The notes: generated by a model from the sequence alone, not told the origin. Counted from the first letter of the stretch, positions 46,233-57,921 are shown. The stretch is DNA of 64,000 bases from Chrysogorgia sp. JL179-B06 (GCA_035772405.1 JAYKKM010000263.1:5640001-5704000), one strand, 5' to 3'. Translations and numbers: made by a program.

Positions 46233-46415
46233 CTATATTGCAATATCCGGACCTAAATCCGATTTCGTTATTCGACATAGTTTTACATGGAGTTCCTCCA
46301 ACATCGGTGAAACTGGGCGTCGGCATCTCTGACATATTTGCTGAACATTTTCGTTCCTTAAAGCCTGGTGTTTCCGTATAGTTTTTAATTGCCTTTGTTT
46401 GCGTTTTCTTGGCAT
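46233..46415 (-). CDS. Short basic zinc-like reading frame, unknown
   Basis: MPRKRKQRQLKTIRKHQAL...QQICQRCRRPVSP: a basic start followed by one CxxC pair, then a stop at 60 residues. It could be the first exon of a transposon or host gene. No further exon is identified, and chance is possible. Confidence 0.25.
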   Translation of the reverse strand: MPRKRKQRQLKTIRKHQALRNENVQQICQRCRRPVSPMLEELHVKLCRITKSDLGPDIAI

Positions 46416-46543
46416 GCAAAAATACTAGAAGCAATAAAAGGCAACCTCGTTTCCATATAGCCTTTTCTTGTTTTTATTGGCATCCAAAAACACCAGAAGC
46501 AAGAAAAGGCAACCTTGTTTCCATATAGCCTTTTCTTGTTTTT
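46415..46543. repeat. Tandem duplication of about 65 bp
   Basis: Two copies of a unit containing AGAAGCAAGAAAAGGCAACC and TTTCCATATAGCCTTTTCTTG, differing at a few positions. Confidence 0.75.
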
Positions 46544-46816
46544 CGCCGTTTAGCAGGAATTTTGTGCGCGAATTTTCAACATGGCTATTTTTCTCACAAG
46601 TAAATCTATTTGTGCTTCTCGCCCTGATGAGAATGAAAAATCAGCTGGGTTCGGAAAATCTTTCAAGAGTGGGAGAGATTTGGTATGTACCATAATTTGG
46701 TGGCAGAACTCCCGTTACATGATCGTGAATATTACTACAGGTAGGTACTATAATTTTCTGAATATGCCTCAATTATTAAGCTTAAATGATGGTATATATA
46801 TATTCTACTTTTAGAT

Positions 46817-47010
46817 TCTTGCGAATGTCTCAGGAAAGAATTGATCATCGTTTGACTAATGTCAAAAGATGATATAACAAGAAAGCAGTGTATGTCGAAG
46901 AAAACCATTTCACCTGGGAAACGACTTACATTGATGATTCGTTATTTGGCAAGTGGAAACTCCCAACAACCTTGTCATTTTAACAAATATACCTCCAGTG
47001 GAAAAGTTTA
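46817..47010 (+). pseudogene. PIF/Harbinger transposase N-terminal fragment
   Basis: After a possible acceptor (TACTTTTAG) the frame reads FLRMSQERIDHRLTNVKR, then in another frame KKTISPGKRLTLMIRYLASG followed by NSQQPCHFNKYTSSGK. This is the helical start of DDE_Tnp_4 (Harbinger) transposases, which typically read ISPxERLxLTLRYLATG. The catalytic core is absent and there is one stop plus a frameshift. Confidence 0.6.
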
Positions 47011-47839
47011 GATATTTGACATTCTGTATGCACAAAAATGTGACTGACACATCATCAGCCTATTTTATAAAAATATTTATATGCAAGAGGATTCTTCCAA
47101 ACAATAAGGCGTGTTCACATTGGGCCGGCCGAGTCTGAGAACTCTTAAAATCTTTTGCTGTGAAAACTCGGACATTCATACAGGATATCTTTGTACCTAA
47201 CACCTTTAAAATAATGAAAAGGAGTTGGCCATTTTGAATTCCCGAACGCTATCGAATATAAAATATACGTACGTTTCGTATTTAAATATATCATATTATG
47301 GCTCGAGTTGCTCTTTACCACTATTCCCCTTGATTCCGTAATCTTTCTGCTTTGGAAGACATACAGTATACCGAAACTGCCTGAATAGCGTTGTGCACAG
47401 ATGACGTATTTGTCAATGTTTGTCTGAGTCTATAATTAAATTCACATCCTAAACAATAGGAAATGGTTCATTTGGTAGTCAGATTTGGTTTGTTTGTCTG
47501 AGTTTTGGTCTATAAATAGTAACTGCGCTTCGCTATTTGCTGTTGGTAACATGCTCGTATATTACTACAGTTCACGTCATGCTTAGAGACCGTACACCAA
47601 TGGAATGTTAGGAATGTTGGAGCCCTACCAAAGCAATGTTAGGAATAATTACCCAATAACAATAATCCAGCGCCGCCCTCGATTAAGCGCCGCACTTATT
47701 CACGACAACGTGGCGTGTAATCGAAGAACCGTCAGAAAGAACCAATGTTAGTCAAGTTTAACGAATTTAAGCAGTGGGCAAAATGGTCCACACGCTCGTT
47801 AAATCATTCATATACCAACCACAATATTAACCCGTTACC
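47011..47839. other. No recognised gene
   Basis: AT-rich, non-coding. It ends at the left border of the second hAT-like copy. Confidence 0.5.
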
Positions 47840-49881
47840 CAGGGGCGGATCTAGGAATTATGTCACCTTCGGCATAAGTGATGATATAATTAGGGGGGTG
47901 CAAAATTTTGGGTCTCTGAAATGGCATTTCCTGCAATTTGAGAGCACTTTTAAGCAAAATCTAAAGATCTTGAATCACGTTTTTGTATAGCATGTCCCAT
48001 AATTTAAGAAACATTTTGTCCAAATGAAAAGTTTTAAGTATTGAATGCCTGCATTTGAAAAACTAATAAAATAACAAGATAATTGGCCATTTTTCTCTGT
48101 CAGAGCTCATCAGCATGCATAGGAAGCTTCAAAACATGATGTGTTTGATGAGTCCAACATGGATGGCCTGGCACATTGACTGGGCCTGGCCTAATTGAAA
48201 AGTATACCCCTTCAGGGGGGTTAAAATCAGAGTTTTCCATCTCCTAGGTGGGCTGACAACCATGGCTGTTGAGTACCACCTACCCAAAGTTGTCTAGTTT
48301 TACCTGCCTGTCACTTGGTTAGAAGAGGCTGTAAAAGCCTCAGACCATTTGGGATATTTCATGGATGTGAAGTAGCTCAGCTCTTCACACCATCCCAGTC
48401 ATTCTAACACTTTCTGGACTCCCTCCACATGGGACCCTCACCTTATCCTACTTTAATCTACTCTAAATTAACCAGTTAAACTAACCTGTACATATCCAAT
48501 AAACTAAATGTAGCAGCCATAAAGTGTGTTTGGCAACTTTACAAATGTCTGCTAGTGCTGAGCAATTATACATTATAGATTTATATAAGTAATAATAATA
48601 GACATATTATGAGCATTATACAATCGTCTCAATGCACTCTTACAACAATATATTCAATATGTCACTTATAACACTAGTTATTATACATTACTGTACTCAT
48701 ATAATTTTGATTGGCTAAAAACCTACAGACAATTCTTGATGTCCTACAAAATATCAAAAATTGTCTGTACTGTAGGTGAAGTAATTGTCTTTGTGTGGCT
48801 TACTTCCTAAACTCTAAAGGCTTCTACATTTATAATTATATAATAAAACAATTATTGGATTTGGCTTACACACAATATCAATAATTATCCAGATCTCTGT
48901 CAATGTTATTCGCCTCAGCCTTTGGCTTTGGCAGATAACATTGAGCTTGGTGTGGATAATTCTTGACATGCTCAGCCTCATCCAATAATTGCTTATTACT
49001 ACTACATATATTATACTAGTTTATTATTGTCAAAACTACAGTACTATACATATATTATATTACCAATAAATCCATGATAAACAGATTGTGCACAGGTAAT
49101 CGTTGTTCTTATGCAGTGCACTAGTGCAGTATAAATATAGACTAACAGTATTATGAAATACTATAAATCAAGGGAAATAGTTGTAGATAAGATAGAGTAA
49201 GAATTATTTTTATAAAGATAAACAGTGGAGCATATAATCTATTCTTCTGTTGACAGAAGAATATTTATAAATAACCTGTGGAACATCAGGCTCAATTTCC
49301 TGATGAATAAATTAACAAGTTAACAAGTTAAACGCTTTACGCACGCAGTTTATGTAATCAATATTTCTGGTTTGCAATAAATACACAACCTAACCTTAGT
49401 ATCACTAAACATAAATACAGAAAACAGAGACAATCTGCAAGATAAAATATATATTTGTAAACTAAAATGATACACAATTAATATCCAGCAGTCCAGCACT
49501 GGTAAGATTTGTCGGTTTATAATAAAAACTTGTAGGGTTGGAACTTAGGAGCATTTCGGCCTTGGCTTGGGTTCTTGTCACTTTTCGCGTAAAGACGGAA
49601 ATACAGATAAGGCAAAATTCACTCACAAAATTTCCGAATGGTCGAAGGATTCCGAAGCTGCAGGCGTTTTGGAGTTTGGGGCTGACAAACCTCGTCTCAA
49701 AAAAGAGCCTGGGGAACTGCAAGAAATTATAGAAATTGATTTCGTTCATCGTTGTTGTGAACAAATGCTAAACTAATTTTCTGAATTATATTATTATTTA
49801 CGCCTTTCTCTTCCTTACATCGCGTAAAATTATCGTCATTTGAGTTTATCACCTTAGGCTGCTGCCTTATTTCCGCCCCTG
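47840..49881 (+). mobile_element. hAT-like non-autonomous DNA transposon, copy B
   Basis: It begins CAGGGGCGGATCTAGG and ends CCGCCCCTG, in opposite orientation to copy A at 1622-4006 and alignable with it over most of its length. Flanks (GTTACC and ATGGAG) show no duplication. The right flank is a LINE fragment while the left is not, so one border may have been rearranged after insertion. No transposase frame. Confidence 0.7.
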
Positions 49882-49889
49882 ATGGAGAT

Positions 49890-50275
49890 AATTTGTTTGT
49901 TTTGTCTAAAAATTCAACTAACTGTAATTGAACCACTCTCTCAAGTACTTTCGAAACAACAGGTAGTATTGACAGAGGCAATAATTATCCATTGATTTTT
50001 TTATCACCGCTTTTATAAAGGCAAGTAATTATTGTGTGTTTCTATTCTTCAGGGACCTTTGCTGATGTGATTGACTTATTTATAATAGTTGTTAATGGTG
50101 GTGATATTATTGAGGAAGCATCTTTCAATAGGCAGGCTGGAATAAGTATTTTCAGTTTCCCCATTTCAAAATAGACCAGAATCCCCAATAAAAAGGCCAT
50201 GAAAAATGTTTTGAATAATCTCAGCAGTACTCTTTGCAATTTTAAAAGGATTTGTAATATGATTTTCACTAACAC
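49890..50275 (-). pseudogene. LINE-g reverse transcriptase N-terminal fragment
   Basis: Minus strand: IPACLLKDASSIISPPLTTI, INKSITSAKVPEE, then after stops LPLSILPVVSKVLERVVQLQ and LVEFLDKTNK, the start of a LINE reverse transcriptase. It is cut off at the hAT-like element border. Confidence 0.75.
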
Positions 50276-50289
50276 ACATTATCGTTGGT

Positions 50290-50415
50290 TTTTCATGAAC
50301 AATCGAAAGAAGCAGCTCAACTTCGGGATTTGTCCATACGAAATTCTCAGTGTTACTTCGTTTACGTTTATTCGCTTCAACACTTTCTGGCAACTCGGAC
50401 TTCTGCATCTTTACT
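50290..50415 (-). pseudogene. Myb/SANT-like DNA-binding fragment
   Basis: FVWTNPEVELLLSIVHE resembles the first helix of Myb/SANT-like domains common in transposon genes. Very short; low certainty. Confidence 0.25.
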
Positions 50416-50748
50416 TGTGGATTTCCACAGCACATTTCAAATTCAGATCATGTTCAACATCATCGGAACACTGGTAACTAGTTCACAAACTGTAAACAAT
50501 GTGATGGTATTGCAAAAACAGGTTATGTTAACGGAGCACCAACACGACAAAATTGAAAACGACACCGTCTGCACGTAGTATAACAGCAACGTTAATATTA
50601 AATCGTTCTATTGTAACGTGCCAAGGTACAGCACAGCAGGTGCTTGAACAGAGAGAACAGCGTACACGAATATGATAAGGAGAGCAGCACACCTTCGATG
50701 GAGTTGGAATGGAGAACAATTTAAGTTCACATCATCTTATATACTACA

Positions 50749-50939
50749 CTATTCTCACGGGGCGTTTAGCCTAAGCAATGCCGAATAACGTGATTAATGA
50801 AGCACAAAGTACTATTCAGGCATCAGCTCCCATGGGAACAAAGATTACTATTTAACAAACCAAAAGGTACAATTTTTCATCATTTTTGCCACGAAGACAG
50901 ACAAGATTGGGCGTGGAGTTTTTGTTTTAAAACTGCCTC
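50749..50939 (+). repeat. Split direct repeat A1
   Basis: About 190 bases starting CTATTCTCACGGGGCGTTTA, nearly identical to A2 at 63421-63602 apart from a few substitutions and 1-3 base indels. Confidence 0.9.
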
Positions 50940-50976
50940 GTGTCGCAGCCGAGCGAACGTTTATTCTCTTCATATC

Positions 50977-51099
50977 ATGGCCGAACCAATCGTACCACAA
51001 CCAGCTGATATCCGTCAGCTCGAAGAACAACAACAGCCGTTTGAACACGTTCCAGAACAGCCTGAAAATGCGGCACCATTACAGCCACAGGTTTGTTAA
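50977..51099 (+). CDS. Tyrosine-recombinase element gag, first exon or N-terminal remnant
   Basis: A short frame starting MAEPIVPQPADIRQLEEQQQ just inside A1, rich in Glu, Gln and Pro. It may end at CAG|GTTTGT, a possible splice donor near 51090; the next gag piece begins after TTTTCTATAG at 59065. The intervening region is a minisatellite plus the BEL insertion. Assignment rests on position and composition. Confidence 0.4.
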   Translation: MAEPIVPQPADIRQLEEQQQPFEHVPEQPENAAPLQPQVC

Positions 51100-51630
51100 T
51101 TTTCCTTCGTACTTGTTGCGTTTAAATAGAATACAGTTAACGCGGGTTCTACACGTTCGCCTTCCCTAGGGCTATGCCTTGCCGTTCCACGGACCATAGC
51201 ATGCTCGTCCCCATTTATAGTTTGGGGGAAATATATAACTAAGTCGTTTTACTGATTTCGGAGCATTTTTCAACCACGGTAGCTCCTGGGGGTAACGCTC
51301 TATAGTTATACCGTTAATATTATCCGTACTGGTTATCGAGAGGGGCAAACTTAGTTACGTCTTATACACTGTCTACGATGGAGTTCTCGTTGATTAGTCG
51401 TGGTTCGTGTTATCTGCGGTAGTTTATGCGGCTTGTTTCCCATCAATTCAAAAAACACCTTGTTAGACATTACTATTGTTATATTCAATGCGGTCAGAAT
51501 TGAGATGGTTTCTGTTTTCTATAGTATAGGCCCCAATTCGCCCCGCAGCAGGAATCCCGCATGCGATTACCCCGGAGCGGGTAAAAAAAAACCAAAAAAA
51601 AAACCCAAAAACAACATAGTTATAGTATAC
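51100..51630. other. Non-coding stretch within the tyrosine-recombinase element
   Basis: No frame of note. An A-rich run occurs at 51584-51618. Confidence 0.5.
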
Positions 51631-51639
51631 CTTCGCCAT

Positions 51640-52850
51640 TGGATGGAAAGATTTGCATGAGCACGCTTTTGGTGAAGCGAAGTGTAATGTATACGCCTTA
51701 GATGAGGCAAGATTTGCACGAGAACGCTTTTAGTGACGCGAAGTATAATGTATACGCCTTAGATGAGGCAAGATTTGCACGAGAATGCTTTTAATGAAGC
51801 AAAGTATAATGTATACGCCTTAGATGAGGCAAGATTTGCACGAGAACGCTTTTGATGAGGCAACGTATATATATGCCTTAGATGGGGCAAGATTTGCACG
51901 AGCACGCTGTTGGTGAAGCGAAGTTTAATATGTATGCCTTTGATGAGGAACGATTTGCATGAGAACGCTTTTGGTGAAGCGAAATATATATGCCTTAGAT
52001 GAGGCAAGATTTGCATGAGCGCGCTTTTGGGTGAAGCGAAGTTTAATATAATGTACGTCTTAGATGAGGCAAGATTTGCATGAGCACGCTTTTGGTGAAG
52101 CGAAGTTTAATATATATGCCTTTTGATGAGGCAAGATTTGCACGAGAACGCTTTTGGTGAAGCGAAGTTTACTATATGCCTTTGATGAGGAACGATTTGC
52201 ATGAAAACGCTTTTGGTGAAGCGAAATAAATACATATGCCTTAGATGAGGAACGATTTGCATGAGCACGCCTTTGGGTTAAACGAAGCCAAATATAATAT
52301 ATGTCTTAGATGAGGCAAGATTTGCATGAGCACGCTTTTGGTGAAGCGAAGTTTACTATATGCCTTTGATGAGGCACGATTTGCATGAGAACGCTTTTGG
52401 TGAAGCCAAGTTTAATATATATGCCTTTTGATGAGGCACGATTTGCATGAGAACGCTTTTGGTGAGGCGAAGCTTAATATATATGCCCTTGACGAGGCAC
52501 GATTTGCTTGAGAACGTTTTTGGGTGAACCGAAGTTTTAATATATGCCTTTGATGAGACACGATTTGCATGAGAACGCTTTTGGCGAAGCGAAGTTTTAA
52601 TATTAGATGATTTTAATATATGAATTAAAGATGAATTTAAGAGGAATAATAAGATGAATTTAATATAAGTTTAGTCTTACATGAGGCAAGATTTGCATGA
52701 GAAAGCCTTTCGTCAAGCGAGGTTTAACACATGTTGGCTTTGATGAGGCACGACTTGCCTGAGAACGCGTTTAATCAAGCGAAGTTTCACATATGGCCTT
52801 AGACGAGGCACGATTTGCATGAGAACACTTTTAGTAAAGCAAAGGTTAAC
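51640..52850 (+). repeat. Minisatellite of about 58-62 bp units
   Basis: About 20 diverged units of the pattern GATGAGGCAAGATTTGCAYG, then AGAACGCTTTTGGTGAAGCG, then AAGTTTAATATATATGCCTT. A further unit lies at 58935-59000, beyond the BEL insertion, showing that BEL landed inside the array. Confidence 0.9.
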
Positions 52851-53055
52851 ATCTATCTATCTCTATCTCTATATCTATATCTATCTTTCTCTATCTCTAT
52901 CTGTATATATACCAAGACAAATTTTCGGATAGAATGTTGGCTAAGGATAAAAGAGTGCTCAATACTGTAAACAGTAGAGCAGGTATATATCAGTTGCCTG
53001 ATGATCGTGTAAAGCGTGAAACTCCGAGTAGCGACAATAAAGTTTTTAAGTTTAC

Positions 53056-53086
<31 letters not shown>

Positions 53087-53152
53087 GTGTGGGTGTATAT
53101 ATGTGTATATTGTGTATAATTGTATATAATTGTATATGTCTGTGTATCGGTA
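52851..53152. repeat. Simple repeats (CTATCT, TA, TATGTG)
   Basis: CTAT/CTCTAT runs at 52851-52905, TA run at 53056-53082 and TGTATA-rich sequence up to the left LTR. Confidence 0.85.
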
Positions 53153-53389
53153 TGTGGGAAAAATTGTTTAGTTACTGTAGCTCCTTGTGAGTGATGTTAT
53201 GTTGGCCTCGATTTGACGCCATGCCATATAAGGCGCATCTGGCGAGAAGAACCGTGTTGACTGTTGAGTATACTGTATTACTGTATCAGAGAGAGTAAAT
53301 ATATTTCAATAAAACTAAGGAGAGTACAAGAGAATATTTGTGGTGTGTCAGGAAAACAAGAGGCCAGAGAAAAACATACGTTTCCCACA
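53153..53389 (+). repeat. BEL left LTR
   Basis: TG...CA borders with 9-base inverted ends (TGTGGGAAA and TTTCCCACA). A primer-binding site should lie in the following CCATAAGTGGCGACCCACGG; the matching tRNA was not determined. Confidence 0.85.
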
Positions 53390-53453
53390 CCATAAGTGGC
53401 GACCCACGGCAGGATCGATCAAGCCTAAAAATCGAAAACAAATCGAAGCAAAC

Positions 53454-54096
53454 ATGCCAGAAACCGACGAAGAGCGCTATCAAAAGGAGGTTAAAAAGGC
53501 CCAATTTTACGCAGAGGAGATAAAGGATACCTTTCAGACTGGAGAGAAAGATGATCTGTTGTTAGCCTACAAGAGGATTTGCGAAATCAACAAGAATTTG
53601 GATTCGGCGGCGAATATTGTGAAGGATAATATGTTAGAAGCAGACAAGCCGATTCAAGAGGTGAGAAACTGGTCTCAAAATCGTAAAGAAGAATTATCAC
53701 CAATTCGTGAATTAAGGAACAAACTGAGACAGCGATTAGATGAACTGGAAAGAGGAGACCTGCTCAGGAAAGAAGAAGATATGTTTAAAAAGAAATTGGA
53801 GCTCGAGATGGAATTGAAAAAGAAGATGGCCGAGCAAGAAATGGGGAGACCTCAAGCAGTCAAGTTACAAAGGTACACAATAACACCATTTAAAGGGGAC
53901 TGTAAAGATTGGTTATGTTTCTGGAACCAGTTTGTCGTGGAAGTGGACAGTTCCAAAATCTCTGAGATAAGTAAATTTAATTATTTGTTGGAGTTAGTTG
54001 AGGGGGGACCAAAAGAGCACATCCTTGGCCTACCACACACTTCTGACGGTTATCTTGAAGCAAAGAAGATCCTTGAAATGACCTTTGGGAAGGATA
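53454..54096 (+). pseudogene. BEL gag, N-terminal part, cut by a MITE
   Basis: Begins MPETDEERYQKEVKKAQFY. A coiled coil (about residues 100-140, KKKLELEMELKKKMAEQEMG) precedes the conserved BEL gag segment with ITPFKGDCKDWLCFWNQF and FNYLLELVEGGPKEHILGL. Gag forms the particle in which reverse transcription takes place. The frame is interrupted at 54097 by a palindromic MITE. Gag sequence resumes just after 54426 and is shifted by one base near 54475. Confidence 0.85.
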
Positions 54097-54100
54097 TTAA

Positions 54101-54422
54101 AGTGCCTATAACGTCTGTGGGGATTTAACACATTTGTAATCTATGGATTCTCCTGAGATAAATTGTAATATATCTTGTCAGCTGAATATCTCATCTTCAT
54201 ACACTTTTTTGCTGTTAAAGTTGACGGAAATGATGTCAAATCGGGCATCTGTAAAGAGGTTTGCATGTAGACAGATTCCCGATTTGACGTCATTTCCGTC
54301 AACTTTAACAGCAAAAAAGTGTATGAAGATGACATTTTCAGCTGACAAGATATATTACAATTTATCACAGGAGAATCCATAGATTACAAATATGTTAAAT
54401 CCCCACAGACGTTATTGGCACT
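54101..54422. mobile_element. Near-perfect palindromic MITE with TTAA duplication
   Basis: 322 bases whose two halves are almost exact reverse complements (AGTGCC...GGCACT), flanked by TTAA at 54097-54100 and 54423-54426. TTAA targeting suggests Kolobok- or piggyBac-type mobilisation. Because of the symmetry, both strands show the same 79-codon frame (MDSP.INCNISCQL), which is an artefact. Confidence 0.9.
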
Positions 54423-54426
54423 TTAA

Positions 54427-57400
54427 AGTTCACAAAGCTTTAATCAGAGATTTAGAGTCCTTGCCAAGAATTTCAAAGTGCACAAGATCAAAGAAACCCA
54501 TGAATTCCACACAAACTTGTCAAAAACTGTTAGAACCCTAGCCACAATGAAAAAGTTGGAAGGGGCTCAGAGCTATGTGTACAGTATAATGGATAAGCTG
54601 GGTCCAGTGAGAGAAGTTATAACCCAGAGTGATGATAAATGGGAAGAGTGGGGCTTGACAGAACTGGTCGACAACCTGAGGAGATATACAGACAGAAACC
54701 CACTGCCCACTGAGAATCCTGACCCAACTAACACAAACAACCTGAACAAGAAACCAACTTGGAACCAAGGCAACCATTCCAGAAAAGAAGACAAATTGTT
54801 GATGTCTGGTACACAAGGTACACCAACTTGTGTTTATTGTGGTCTGACCGGTCATCGCAGCATTGAATGCACAAAGGTTTTGGATATTGCCAGTAGAAGG
54901 GAGCTTTTGAAAGAGAAAAGATTATGCTACAATTGTGCCAAGTCTGGACACATAGCTTCCAAGTGTAGGTCACGAGGGTGTGGAAGATACAATGGTAGAC
55001 ATCACACTTCTATATGTGACAAGAACAAAACAACAATTCCTCAAAACCGCAACCCTGAGTCACAAGGCCCTTCTGAGAGATTCTATGGTGCCGTTGATTT
55101 TCATACGACAATTCATGCAACAGTTATTGCCAAAGTCAATGGAGTACATGCCAGAATTATGCTCGACAGTGGAGCTGGAAGTTCATATATCAGTTCAAAC
55201 CTTATCACAAAGCTTGACATTGAGCCATGCCACAATGAAAGAAAAGTCATCGAGCAAATGTATGGAACAGTTGAAAAGCAAGTGGAGATTTACAAGGTCT
55301 GTGTTGAATCAAATGCCATGGATGATTTTGAAATGGATTTACAGTGTATCAATGCCGAGAAGCCTGTCCTTACCTACCTTCCAAACCCACAAATCCAGAA
55401 GTTAAAGAAAGATAATCATCGTATCAGGCGACTGCCCTTTAGTGAAGAAACAACAAATGAATCTCAACTACCAGTACACATCATCCTGGGTGCAGCTGAT
55501 ATTCAAAGAATCAAGTCAACAGAGCCTGCTGTACTTGGAGTGAACCCAGATGCTGATCCAGGAGCAGAATTTACCATGTTGGGATGGGTGATTTCTGGCA
55601 AGTCCATATGGTCAGATACAGAGACAGAGAAGGGTTTCTTCCTAAAGTCTAGCCAAGATGAGTTTAAGCAGATGTGCTCACAGGAAGTCCTTGGTCTGTC
55701 AGAAGAGAGTGATGTGGACAGTTCTTTCCAGGAAGACTTCAAAGATCAGTTGCAGCGACTTGACGATGGAACTTATTCAACACAGTTGCCATGGAAGGCA
55801 GACAACAGTCCATTACCATCGAACAGAGAGCTGACCAAAGCAAGGTTAAAGAGCACCACCCAAAGACTGGAAAGGACAGGGAGACTTGAGGAGTACAACA
55901 CGGTCATGAAACAGCAGTTGGAGGATGGAATCTTGGAGCCAGTACCAGAAATTCCCACGGGGGAGACAATTCATTACATCCCACATCAAGCAGTCATCAG
56001 AGACGAAGCGGAATCAACTAAAATGAGAATAGTGTATGACTGTTCAGCAAAGAAGGATATACAGTCACCATCACTCAATGACTGTCTGGAAGTCGGCCCA
56101 TCATTACAGCCAATGATCTTCGACATTTTGCTCAGGAACAGAACCAAACATAACTGTGTAACTGGGGATATAAAGAAAGCATTCCTTCAGATTAAAGTTA
56201 GCCAAGAAGATAGGGATGCCCTTCGCTTGCTTTGGTACGACAACCTAGAACAAAGGAACATTGTTGAATACCGATTTACGCGCGTCATTTTTGGATCTGG
56301 CCCAAGTCCTTACATCCTGGGGGCCACACTGCAAAAACATGTTAGCCAATATGAAGAGAAATTTCCGAAAACTGCAGAGGAGTTGCTGAATAATACATAT
56401 GTGGATGATGTCCAGTCTGGTGGGGATACTAAAGAGGAACTGCTAAAATTCCAGAAGGAAGCGACAGAGATCCTGGGCGAAGGTGGATTTCAGTTGCACA
56501 AGTGGCATAGTAATGTCCCAGAGGTTGAGAATCAGATCAAGAGCAATGAAACCAAAAATCCTAGAGTTGATTCAACACAAGCCAAGTCGTCAGTTGGAAC
56601 TGAGACACATACAAAGATCCTCGGAGTTCCATGGGACAAGAAAAAGGACGAGCTCTCAATAAGTTTTGCAAAACCTGCCAAGGGAGTGGAAGAAGGCCCT
56701 TTAACAAAGAGGAAGATGTTATCTACCATCAATAGCATTTTTGACCTACTCGGAATTGCGGCGCCAGTGGTAATTATGGGAAAGATACTGTACAGCCAGG
56801 TATGCCTGATGAAGCTTAAGTGGGACCAAGAAGTACCGGATGACATTCAGAGACCCTGGATTAAGTGGTTAAATGGTATGAAAACTTGTCCCTCTGTGAG
56901 CATCCCACGCAGCGTGGTGAATATGGGCCTAACCAGGATGATACTCCATGGATTTTCAGATGCAAGCAAGTTGGCGGTCTCAGCAGCCATTTACGCTGTA
57001 TCATTTTACGCCACCGCTCCATTTCAGCAGAACCTACTTGTCGCAAAGTCAAGAATAGCACCGAAAGATCAGTCGATACCTCGTTTGGAGCTTGTCGCAG
57101 CCCATACCTTAACCAGATTGATGAGTCATGTTAAAGAAGTCTTGAAAGGTCAACCTATTGAAGAATATCATTGTTGGGTGGATAGCACAACTGTACTTTA
57201 CTGGATCAAAGGTAAAGGCACCAGGTCTCAATTTGTCCGGAACAGGACTAAATCCATACAAGAGAAGGAGCAGCTACAATGGCACTATGTCCCAACCAAA
57301 GAGAATCCCAGTGACCAAGGCAGCAGAGGGGTATCACCAGACAAGATGGGGGAGCTGTGGTTTCGTGGACCAAGTTGGCTGAGCGTGCAGAGCAAGTGGC

Positions 57401-57921
57401 CCACGCAACGAGAAGTGTCAGAAAATCCTGAAACTGCAAAGGAACAAGCGCAGACAAAGCACGAGAAACAGCTGCTAGCTGGAGAAGCCCAACAACCAAA
57501 TGTGACCAGAGATATGCTTCTAACAAAGTATGCATCTTACTGGAAACTCATCCGAGTGACTGCATTCATAAGACGATTCATCAACAACTGCAGAGAAGCA
57601 CACAAACAGAAGGGGCCACTAACAACTGAAGAATTAGTAGCAGCAGAGAAGTTTTGGATCACTCAAGCTCAATCCTCCAAGCCTCTAAAGTCAAGTGTTG
57701 AGCTAAGGAGAGATGAAGAGGGTATATGGAGATGCGTTGGAAGAGTTCCACATTACCACCTGGTCTTTCTACCAGTCGACTGCCACTTGGCCTCGATGAT
57801 CATTCAAATAATTCATGCGCAGATGCTACATGGGGGAGTCTCGACAACAATGTGTCAAGTCCGAGAGAAGTTCTGGAAACCAAAGCTAAGGTCCTTGACG
57901 AAGAAAATTATCCACAACTAA
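54427..57921 (+). CDS. BEL gag C-terminus, protease, reverse transcriptase, RNase H, integrase start
   Basis: The open frame 54478-57921 is preceded by a few shifted gag codons. Two zinc knuckles (CVYCGLTGHRSIEC near residue 118 and CYNCAKSGHIASKC) end gag. An aspartic protease follows with LDSGAGSSY at about 230. Reverse transcriptase has IPHQAVIRD, RIVYDCSAK, GDIKKAFLQI and the catalytic YVDD at about 641. RNase H shows HGFSDAS at about 825, RLELVAA and VDSTTVLYWI. The frame ends in the HHCC zinc region of integrase (LHGGVSTT..REKFW). Gag and pol sit in one frame, as is common in BEL elements. All catalytic residues that I can check are present. Confidence 0.9.
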   Translation, partial: SSQSFNQRFRVLAKNFKVHKIKETHEFHTNLSKTVRTLATMKKLEGAQSYVYSIMDKLGPVREVITQSDDKWEEWGLTELVDNLRRYTDRNPLPTENPDPTNTNNLNKKPTWNQGNHSRKEDKLLMSGTQGTPTCVYCGLTGHRSIECTKVLDIASRRELLKEKRLCYNCAKSGHIASKCRSRGCGRYNGRHHTSICDKNKTTIPQNRNPESQGPSERFYGAVDFHTTIHATVIAKVNGVHARIMLDSGAGSSYISSNLITKLDIEPCHNERKVIEQMYGTVEKQVEIYKVCVESNAMDDFEMDLQCINAEKPVLTYLPNPQIQKLKKDNHRIRRLPFSEETTNESQLPVHIILGAADIQRIKSTEPAVLGVNPDADPGAEFTMLGWVISGKSIWSDTETEKGFFLKSSQDEFKQMCSQEVLGLSEESDVDSSFQEDFKDQLQRLDDGTYSTQLPWKADNSPLPSNRELTKARLKSTTQRLERTGRLEEYNTVMKQQLEDGILEPVPEIPTGETIHYIPHQAVIRDEAESTKMRIVYDCSAKKDIQSPSLNDCLEVGPSLQPMIFDILLRNRTKHNCVTGDIKKAFLQIKVSQEDRDALRLLWYDNLEQRNIVEYRFTRVIFGSGPSPYILGATLQKHVSQYEEKFPKTAEELLNNTYVDDVQSGGDTKEELLKFQKEATEILGEGGFQLHKWHSNVPEVENQIKSNETKNPRVDSTQAKSSVGTETHTKILGVPWDKKKDELSISFAKPAKGVEEGPLTKRKMLSTINSIFDLLGIAAPVVIMGKILYSQVCLMKLKWDQEVPDDIQRPWIKWLNGMKTCPSVSIPRSVVNMGLTRMILHGFSDASKLAVSAAIYAVSFYATAPFQQNLLVAKSRIAPKDQSIPRLELVAAHTLTRLMSHVKEVLKGQPIEEYHCWVDSTTVLYWIKGKGTRSQFVRNRTKSIQEKEQLQWHYVPTKENPSDQGSRGVSPDKMGELWFRGPSWLSVQSKWPTQREVSENPETAKEQAQTKHEKQLLAGEAQQPNVTRDMLLTKYASYWKLIRVTAFIRRFINNCREAHKQKGPLTTEELVAAEKFWITQAQSSKPLKSSVELRRDEEGIWRCVGRVPHYHLVFLPVDCHLASMIIQIIHAQMLHGGVSTTMCQVREKFWKPKLRSLTKKIIHN

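Noticed and set aside
51759..52016. Minus-strand frame with ILPHLRHIY repeats
   Set aside because: Translation of the minisatellite; frame is lost in neighbouring units.
54141..54382. Mirror-image 79-codon frames on both strands
   Set aside because: A consequence of the palindromic MITE, not two genes.
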